Source of the DNA: Eubacterium sp. AF22-8LB
GTDB lineage: Bacteria > Bacillota_I > Bacilli_A > Erysipelotrichales > Erysipelotrichaceae
Length of the DNA: 64,000 bases
Direction of reading: 5' to 3'
Assembly: GCF_003458715.1 (NCBI RefSeq)
Contig: NZ_QRVI01000004.1
Coordinates: 49,044 to 113,043, forward strand
This document shows, one piece after another, positions 58,577 to 64,000 of this stretch (position 1 is the first letter of the stretch; the number at the start of each line of letters is the position of its first letter). The translations under genes were made by a program, and so were the position numbers. The notes under the pieces are model-generated. The model had not been told where the DNA came from, made no database searches, and saw nothing but the letters and a program-made list of their open reading frames with translations.

Positions 58577-61303
58577 ATGGACTACAAAGAAACTCTTCAT
58601 ATGCCTAAAACGGCATTTGAAATGCGTGGAAATTTGACTAAAAAAGAACCTGGTTTCCAAAAGCGCTGGCAAGACGAAAAATTGTATGAAAAGATGTTAG
58701 AAAAAAGAGAGGGAGCTACACCATTTGTGTTGCACGATGGACCTCCTTATGCGAATGGCGACATCCACTTGGGTCATGCCTTAAATAAGGTATTAAAGGA
58801 TGTTATCGTAAAATCTCATTTTATGGAAGGATATAAAACACCATACATTCCTGGTTGGGATACACATGGTTTACCTATCGAAACAGCGGTTACAAAATTA
58901 GGTTATGATCGTAAAAAGATGGGTATCGCTGAATTTAGAAAGATTTGTTACGACTATGCTTTAAAACAAGTCGCAAATCAAAAGGCAGGATTCTTAAGCT
59001 TAGGATCGATTGGAGATTATGATCATCCTTATATCACTCTTCAAAAAGGTTTTGAAAAACACCAAATCGAAATCTTTGGAAAGATGGCTATGAAAGGTTT
59101 GATCTATAAAGGATTAAAGCCTGTTTATTGGTCACCAAGTAGTGAATCTGCATTGGCGGAAGCGGAAGTTGAATATAAAGATGTGAAGAGTCCAACAATC
59201 TATGTTAAATTTGCCGTTAAAGATGGTAAAGGAGTATTAGATACAGATTGTAACTTCGTTATTTGGACAACAACTCCTTGGACAATTCCTGCAAACTTAG
59301 GAATTAGTGTAAACCCTGATTTTGACTATTCATTAGTGGATACAGAAAAGGGAAAATTAATCATGTTATCAAGCATGGTTGAAGAATTATGCGATAAATT
59401 TGAAGTTGAAAAACGTGATGTTTTAAAGACTTTCAAAGGTAAAGAATTCGAATACATTACATGTACACACCCATTATATCCAGAAAGAGAAAGTTTATTG
59501 ATGTGTGGAGATCACGTAACTGCAGATGCTGGTACTGGATGTGTTCATACAGCGCCTGGATTTGGTGTGGACGACTTTAATATTGGTATGAAATATGGTT
59601 TACCAGTATATTGTAACGTAGATGCACAAGGATGCATGATGGATGATGTTGGTGAATGGCTTGCAGGTCAATATGTTGAAGATGCCAACAAGACAGTCAC
59701 TCAAAAATTAGATGAATTAGGTGTGTTATTAAAGCTTCAATTTATTACCCACTCATACCCACATGACTGGCGTACAAAAAAACCGATCATTTTCCGTGCA
59801 ACAACACAATGGTTTGCGTCAATTGATCAGATTCGTGATGAATTACTTGAACAAATTCACTCTGTATCTTGGATTCCTTCATGGGGTGAACAACGTATGC
59901 ACAATATGATTGCGGATCGTAATGACTGGTGTATTTCTCGTCAACGTGCATGGGGTGTACCAATTCCTATTGTTTATGGTGAAGATGATACGCCAATTAT
60001 GGATCAGGCTATCTTTGATCATGTTGCTGAATTAGTTGGCGAATATGGATCTAATGTATGGTTTGAAAGAGACGTAAAAGATTTATTACCAGAAGGATAT
60101 ACAAATGAACATTCTCCAAATGGTATCTTCCGTAAAGAAACAGATACAATGGATGTTTGGTTCGATTCAGGATCAAGTCACACAGGTGCTATGATGGATC
60201 GTGGTTTAGGCTATCCTGCTGACTTATACTTTGAAGGTAGTGACCAATATCGTGGATGGTTCAACTCAAGTTTAATTGTAGGTACAGCCGTTCATGGTAA
60301 GGCTCCATATAAACAAGTATTATCACATGGCTTCGTAATGGATGAAAAGGGCGTTAAGATGTCTAAATCACAATGGAATGCTGTGGCTCCTAGTGAAATC
60401 ACTAAGAAATATGGTGCAGATATCTTGCGTTTATGGGCTTGTAGCGTTGACTATCAGGCTGATGTTTCAATGGGTCAAAAGATCTTGAAACAAGTAAGTG
60501 AAAACTATCGTAAGGTACGTAATACATTGCGTTTCTTAATGGCAAACTTAGATAATCAACAATTTACTGCCAAAGATTGTGTAAACTTCAATGAATTAAG
60601 TGAATTGGATCAATATATTTTAACTGAATTAAAGGATGCTGTAGATTATTGTCGTAAGGCTTATAATGAATATCGTTTCTCTGATGTTGTTACATATTTG
60701 ACAAACCTAATGACAAATGAATTATCAGCATACTACTTAGATTACACTAAGGATATTCTATATATTGAAAAGGAAGATGCTCCAGTTCGTCGTCAAGTTC
60801 AAACTGTACTTTATAATGCCGTTGAAGTGATGACTAAATTATGGGCTCCAATCTTGGCTCATACTTGTGAAGAAGTCAATGACTACATGCATTTTGATGC
60901 AGAAAGTATCCACTTAACTACATTCAAAGACTTAGAATTAGACTTTGATGCAGACAAGATTAAAGCGGACATGGAAGAATTATTCAAGGTTCGTAAGGAT
61001 GTCTTCAAAGCTTTAGAAAATGCACGTGCTGAAGGTTTAATTGGTAAATCATTAGAAGCACATGTTGTATTACATGTAAGTGATGCACAAAAAGAAATTA
61101 TGGATCGTGTATTAAATAATGCAGCACAATGGTTTATCGTATCGAAAGTAACATTCACAACGGATGAATTAGAACAATTTGAAGTTTGTCAGGTAAAAGT
61201 AGAAAAGGCTACAGGTCACGTATGTCCTCGTTGCTGGAACTACACTGAATCTGATAATGAAGATGGATTGTGTGATCGTTGTAACCACGTATTACATGAC
61301 TAA
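58577..61303 (+). CDS. ileS: isoleucyl-tRNA synthetase
   Basis: 908 residues. HLGH in PPYANGDIHLGHALNK (about residue 57), editing domain with GTGCVHTAPGFGVDDF, KMSKS in GVKMSKSQWN (about 595), and a C-terminal zinc finger (CPRCWNY ... CDRC). The bacterial (mupirocin-sensitive-type) architecture with the zinc end is clear. SD AAAGGAG. Confidence 0.97.
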   Translation: MDYKETLHMPKTAFEMRGNLTKKEPGFQKRWQDEKLYEKMLEKREGATPFVLHDGPPYANGDIHLGHALNKVLKDVIVKSHFMEGYKTPYIPGWDTHGLPIETAVTKLGYDRKKMGIAEFRKICYDYALKQVANQKAGFLSLGSIGDYDHPYITLQKGFEKHQIEIFGKMAMKGLIYKGLKPVYWSPSSESALAEAEVEYKDVKSPTIYVKFAVKDGKGVLDTDCNFVIWTTTPWTIPANLGISVNPDFDYSLVDTEKGKLIMLSSMVEELCDKFEVEKRDVLKTFKGKEFEYITCTHPLYPERESLLMCGDHVTADAGTGCVHTAPGFGVDDFNIGMKYGLPVYCNVDAQGCMMDDVGEWLAGQYVEDANKTVTQKLDELGVLLKLQFITHSYPHDWRTKKPIIFRATTQWFASIDQIRDELLEQIHSVSWIPSWGEQRMHNMIADRNDWCISRQRAWGVPIPIVYGEDDTPIMDQAIFDHVAELVGEYGSNVWFERDVKDLLPEGYTNEHSPNGIFRKETDTMDVWFDSGSSHTGAMMDRGLGYPADLYFEGSDQYRGWFNSSLIVGTAVHGKAPYKQVLSHGFVMDEKGVKMSKSQWNAVAPSEITKKYGADILRLWACSVDYQADVSMGQKILKQVSENYRKVRNTLRFLMANLDNQQFTAKDCVNFNELSELDQYILTELKDAVDYCRKAYNEYRFSDVVTYLTNLMTNELSAYYLDYTKDILYIEKEDAPVRRQVQTVLYNAVEVMTKLWAPILAHTCEEVNDYMHFDAESIHLTTFKDLELDFDADKIKADMEELFKVRKDVFKALENARAEGLIGKSLEAHVVLHVSDAQKEIMDRVLNNAAQWFIVSKVTFTTDELEQFEVCQVKVEKATGHVCPRCWNYTESDNEDGLCDRCNHVLHD

Positions 61304-61313
61304 TATGTAAATG

Positions 61314-61346
61314 AAAAGAGTAACTCTATTTGACAAGAGTTACTCT
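61314..61346. repeat. 33-bp direct repeat, left copy (ileS terminator)
   Basis: Identical to 63912-63944. It contains an 11-bp hairpin stem. Confidence 0.95.
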
Positions 61347-61356
61347 ATTTTTTATT
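61317..61356 (+). terminator. ileS terminator
   Basis: Perfect 11-bp arms 61317-61327 and 61336-61346, then ATTTTTTATTTT. Confidence 0.88.
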
Positions 61357-61484
61357 TTGTCTGTTGTGATGATTTTATAATCTTTTGTTTCTAAATCCGA
61401 TGAAACATCACTATCTTTATCTACAATCCATATCGCTTGTACATCATAATCAAATATGCGTTGTTTGTCTTTTTGTTTTGAGGT
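61326..61484 (-). pseudogene. C-terminal gene remnant ending in the left repeat
   Basis: An open minus-strand frame of about 50 codons (…DYDVQAIWIVDKDSDV…TTDKIKNRVTLVK) with no start, ending inside the ileS terminator hairpin. It reads like a real protein end but I do not recognise it. Confidence 0.35.
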
Positions 61485-61629
61485 GCAGAAAATTTATATA
61501 TTGATGATTTTGAGTATGGCAATATAATCGAAGGTTTGAATAATTTGTTTAATAAGCTCATAGTAGATTGGAAGGTATACCGATGCAGTAGATGAATTAA
61601 TTAACAAAAATCTTTCACGCACCTATTAA
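61485..61629 (+). pseudogene. remnant of a small mobile-element protein
   Basis: Frame one reads ENLYIDDFEYGNIIEGLNN to about 61570; a shifted frame continues GRYTDAVDELINKNL to a stop. Joined, this resembles short hypothetical proteins common in conjugative elements of gut Firmicutes (from memory, not searched). No start with SD. Confidence 0.45.
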
Positions 61630-61659
61630 GAAATTCAAAGTAAATATAGGTTTAAGTTT

Positions 61660-61904
61660 ATGCAAAAGACAATGTTTAAACAAATAGGCGGTATATATGA
61701 ACAAAAGGCGATTGTTTTATTTCTTGGATTATTCTTCTCAAAGAAGAACAAGTTGAAATTGGAAAAAGAGGACAGCGACTCTACGATAAAATGAAAAGTT
61801 ATCTTGTTGACATTGGCAAAAAGGCTGAAGAAGTTTTTTTGTCTTGTAAAAAAATGCTAGTATGTGAGGCACACCGAAATGGAGAATGCAGAATTTATAT
61901 ATGA
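61660..61904 (+). pseudogene. remnant of a TnpV-like transposon-encoded protein
   Basis: MQKTMFKQIGGIYEQ is followed, after a frameshift, by EEQVEIGKRGQRLYDKMKSYLVDIGKKAEE. The order and motifs recall TnpV proteins of conjugative transposons, with an internal deletion after GQR. Broken and 3'-truncated. Confidence 0.5.
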
Positions 61905-61905
61905 A

Positions 61906-61942
61906 AAACAATAACGGCAAGGAATTCTTGCCGTTATTGTTT
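61906..61942. terminator. strong bidirectional terminator in the islet
   Basis: Perfect 16-bp arms 61906-61921 and 61927-61942 around GAATT, with T-rich exits on both strands. It ends the 61954-62469 minus-strand gene. Confidence 0.8.
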
Positions 61943-61953
61943 TATGTTAGCAT

Positions 61954-62469
61954 TTATTTTTTAATATATATTCCAGAATCTACAACAATTTGTTTTATCT
62001 TATTCATAGCTGCCTTCTTCTGTCTATATACAGTGGAGTTTGAATCTCTTTTTTTGTAAATGTAATCCAGTAGCGCTTTGACAATTTCTAAATCATCAAT
62101 ATCATTAATATCTATTTTGATATTGGAAACATCTTCACTTGTGTTCTCGGAAGAATGAACTGTGCTAAAAAGCTGTCCGTTTGATGTGATTTGAGCTATA
62201 AACTCAGGATCTTTATATTCTTTTATAATAATTGTAGAAAAAGTTCTTAATGCTCTACCTAAACTATTTAAAGGTAATGCACTCTCTAATTTAATAGATA
62301 AAACCGATTTTTCAAGAGATATTTTCTCGATTTTTTTTGGGTTTTGCATTTGATACGTTCGATTGTTGTAATCTTCAATAGCGTTATCAATCACATCTTC
62401 TTTATCTGTAAAGGTAATTGTAGGAGATGGATTTGCAAAAGTAAGTTGAATATTATAGATATAACTCAT
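61954..62469 (-). CDS. hypothetical protein (171 aa)
   Basis: An intact frame with SD GGAGGCG ten bases before ATG 62469 and its own terminator. The protein is soluble, with a strand-rich N-terminal half and a Lys-rich helical end. I do not recognise the family. It is divergent from the 62625/62772 unit. Confidence 0.75.
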   Translation of the reverse strand: MSYIYNIQLTFANPSPTITFTDKEDVIDNAIEDYNNRTYQMQNPKKIEKISLEKSVLSIKLESALPLNSLGRALRTFSTIIIKEYKDPEFIAQITSNGQLFSTVHSSENTSEDVSNIKIDINDIDDLEIVKALLDYIYKKRDSNSTVYRQKKAAMNKIKQIVVDSGIYIKK

Positions 62470-62550
62470 TTTATTTTCGCCTCCGTGTTATAAGTTTAGC
62501 ATAACTTTCAAAAAAAAGTAAGGTGATTTTAAAATCGTATTCAAAAAATG

Positions 62551-62579
62551 TTGCAAAATATATTTGATGATGATATAAT
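62551..62579 (+). promoter_or_regulatory. strong promoter in the accessory islet
   Basis: TTGCAA (62551-62556), 17-bp spacer with extended TG, TATAAT (62574-62579). Confidence 0.8.
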
Positions 62580-62624
62580 ATGAATACGAAGTTCAATATA
62601 TAAAAAGGTGAAAGGAGGATTAAT

Positions 62625-62706
62625 ATGTTTTGTAACGATATGTAGAAATCATAATCTATTAGATGATGAACTTGAAGAGGAATTGATGGACAAGATATAT
62701 GATTGA
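62625..62706 (+). pseudogene. tiny gene with a frameshift in a T4 run
   Basis: AAAGGAGG lies seven bases before ATG 62625, which reads only MFCNDM. Removing one T of 62628-62631 gives an acidic 26-residue peptide (MFVTICRNHNLLDDELEEEL, then MDKIYD) ending at 62706. Either a decayed small gene or a short upstream open frame before 62772. Unrecognised. Confidence 0.4.
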
Positions 62707-62712
62707 TTTAGC

Positions 62713-62761
62713 GGGGAACCTCCCCTGAATCACCATAGAAACATAATAAAAACACAGGAGG
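62713..62761 (+). promoter_or_regulatory. possible SD-sequestering leader of the 62772 gene
   Basis: GGGGA (62713-62717) and TCCCC (62721-62725) form a local hairpin, while the same CCTCC (62719-62723) can pair with the GGAGG SD at 62757-62761. No T run follows, so it is not a terminator. Confidence 0.35.
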
Positions 62762-62771
62762 AGAAAACAAA

Positions 62772-63512
62772 ATGAAACTTGTAGAAACGTCTTTGAATCT
62801 TAGAATTGAATATGGTAAAAGTAAGGAGAATTATTTGATTTCAGAAGATATTGCTAAGAAACAATTATCTCTTTCAGATACGGATATATATACCAATGTT
62901 GAATTTATGGATTGTGACAATGAAGCATATTTAAAAATGTTTGAAAATTCAGGATATAATAGCTTTATATCTTTAGATGCAAAAGGCAGAGGCATTCTTT
63001 GTGAAATCAAAAATGAATATGCGGTAAAAACCATAGGTGAAATGACAGAGCCACATATGTTGCATTTACGTATAGAAAAAGGAAATGAATATATTGATTT
63101 AATTACAGTTCGGCTTTTGGTTGCAGGTGGTGATGATGTGGATTTCAAAGATAGAAATAAGCAGTGGAAAAAAATAGTAAATTATATCGACGCTTTATCA
63201 GATAAATCACATATTGTTTTAACCGGTGACTTTAATCACGGCGTAATAAGTAATGATATTACCAAATATTATAATAGGCCTCGACAATTTTTTAATTATC
63301 AGATGATTGTAAATGATCTTAAAAATAAGAATATTAGCCTATATTCAATGGAAGGCAACAGTTATCGTGGTTATATGAAAATAGATCATATTGCCACCGG
63401 AGAAGGCGTAATCGTTAATAAAGCCATTTATAAGGATGTTTTTTGTAATATGAAGCAAGGTATTGGCATTCCTGACCATAGTTGCATAATTGCTAACATC
63501 AAATCTGCGTAA
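62772..63512 (+). CDS. endonuclease/exonuclease/phosphatase (EEP) fold protein
   Basis: 246 residues. EEP motifs GDFNHG (about residue 154), KIDHIATG (about 204) and PDHSCIIANI at the end carry the metal and catalytic Asp, Asn and His. The N-terminal half is divergent, with possible Asn in SLNLRI and Glu in NVEFM standing for the first metal motifs. Substrate (nucleic acid, phospho-sugar or lipid head group) is unknown. Strong SD GGAGGAG. Confidence 0.75.
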   Translation: MKLVETSLNLRIEYGKSKENYLISEDIAKKQLSLSDTDIYTNVEFMDCDNEAYLKMFENSGYNSFISLDAKGRGILCEIKNEYAVKTIGEMTEPHMLHLRIEKGNEYIDLITVRLLVAGGDDVDFKDRNKQWKKIVNYIDALSDKSHIVLTGDFNHGVISNDITKYYNRPRQFFNYQMIVNDLKNKNISLYSMEGNSYRGYMKIDHIATGEGVIVNKAIYKDVFCNMKQGIGIPDHSCIIANIKSA

Positions 63513-63699
63513 TGGTATTGTTTTCTTTAGTAGACAGGCAGAAGTTGGTTAGACAAATGCAGAACACATCAATTTTTTTAAACTTATGGAGAAACATAGG
63601 AAATATGCTGATATAAACGAAAAAACAATCTTAGCTGAAAAAATGCTAAAAACGCTAAAAGTATTAGTGATATTTTATGGTAATACTTTTCATTGATTA
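63513..63699 (+). other. gene debris between the EEP gene and the rhaD fragment
   Basis: Short broken frames only. One (about 63556-63697) reads NAEHINFFKLMEKHRKYADINEKTIL, loosely like the C-terminal region of serine recombinases, but this is too short to assign. Confidence 0.35.
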
Positions 63700-63921
63700 A
63701 TGGAGAAGTATGATTTGATTATTTGGGCACATCATGGTATGTTTGCGGCAGGACCTGATTTTGATACAACTTTTGGATTGATGCATACGGCTGAAAAGAG
63801 TGCAGAAATTTTATCTATGACATCAAAAAAGCGACAGACGATAACATCAGATGATTTTAGATCTTTAGCTAGGGATTTTAATTTGTCTTTACCTGAAGAA
63901 TTCTTATATGAAAAAGAGTAA
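63700..63921 (+). pseudogene. rhaD: C-terminal fragment of rhamnulose-1-phosphate aldolase
   Basis: 73 residues, WAHHGMFAAGPDFDTTFGLMHTAEKSAEI, the C-terminal part of the class II aldolase with one zinc His pair. The family is about 270 residues, so three quarters are missing. The stop lies inside the right 33-bp repeat. Confidence 0.8.
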
Positions 63922-63944
63922 CTCTATTTGACAAGAGTTACTCT
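63912..63944. repeat. 33-bp direct repeat, right copy
   Basis: Identical to 61314-61346, but without the T run after the stem. Confidence 0.95.
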
Positions 63945-63945
63945 C

Positions 63946-63980
63946 AGACTGTTGACAAAGTGACTGTCGACAGTCTTTTT
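63946..63980 (+). terminator. terminator at the right end of the islet
   Basis: Arms AGACTGTTGAC and GTCGACAGTCT (one G-T pair) around nine bases, then TTTTT. It directly follows the right repeat. Confidence 0.75.
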
Positions 63981-64000
63981 AAAATCTGATAGAATATCTG

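Noticed and set aside
62713..62725. GC-rich hairpin as a terminator
   Set aside because: No T run follows and an SD-led gene lies downstream.
1..64000. CRISPR arrays, tRNA or rRNA genes
   Set aside because: No regularly spaced repeats, and no cloverleaf or rRNA signatures were recognised by eye; a covariance-model scan would be the decisive check.

Overview
This is a compact, AT-rich chromosomal segment of a low-GC Firmicute. Gene order closely parallels Bacillus subtilis core blocks (yrzL-yrrK-yrzB-yrrL-greA, comEA-comEC-holA-rpsT-lepA-hemW, murC-ytxG-ytxH-ccpA, ybeY-dgkA-era-recO-glyRS-dnaG-sigA-trmK, pbpA-rpmG, comG, sepF-ylmH-ileS). The protein sequences look like the Erysipelotrichales/Erysipelotrichaceae to me; that lineage call is an inference from resemblance, not a search. 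No tRNA, rRNA or CRISPR array was seen.

Layout. 1-3300: heterodimeric ABC exporter, cut by the left edge, plus a small orphan. 3.4-6 kb: ireB-yqgF-DUF1292-mltG and greA. 6-9.3 kb: competence genes comEA-comEC, then holA. 9.4-13.6 kb: rpsT (minus strand), fmt, lepA, hemW. 13.6-15.7 kb: an IS1634-type insertion sequence bracketed by a 115-bp target duplication. 15.9-22.8 kb: rpsO, pnp, pepV, trmB, a thioredoxin-like gene, an acidic repeat protein and murC. 22.9-26.1 kb: a frameshifted AAA/DUF4143 gene, then a ytxG/ytxH-like pair and a CcpA-like regulator with a cre-like site upstream. 26.1-34.2 kb: ybeY to trmK, containing primase and the housekeeping sigma factor. 34.1-38.3 kb: ispH and ispG on the minus strand around cshB-nfo. 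38.4-44.9 kb: a class B PBP, rpmG, a metallo-hydrolase and a seven-gene comG pilus operon, whose comGE-like member is very short. 44.9-54.1 kb: T-box-leuS-femAB, a DUF4358-MBOAT-DHHW-SGNH envelope acylation module, and T-box-tyrS. 54.1-56.3 kb: a radical SAM gene and aroF on the minus strand, aroF preceded by a leader peptide and attenuator. 56.5-61.3 kb: hpf, sepF, ylmH, T-box-ileS. 61.3-63.95 kb: a decayed accessory islet between two identical 33-bp repeats.

The most interesting signal is the aroF leader. Its 13-residue peptide has six consecutive aromatic codons (Tyr-Phe three times) and is followed by an antiterminator-like hairpin that shares three bases with a U-tailed terminator hairpin. 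This is the architecture of ribosome-mediated attenuation, in a genome that elsewhere in this window uses tRNA-sensing T-boxes (leuS, tyrS, ileS), including one for tyrosine. Other notable points are an IS whose long duplication regenerates the rpsO promoter, apparently leaderless ybeY and ispH transcripts, overlapping divergent -35 elements, a terminator-like hairpin enclosing the comEA start codon, and many stop codons that lie inside terminator hairpins.
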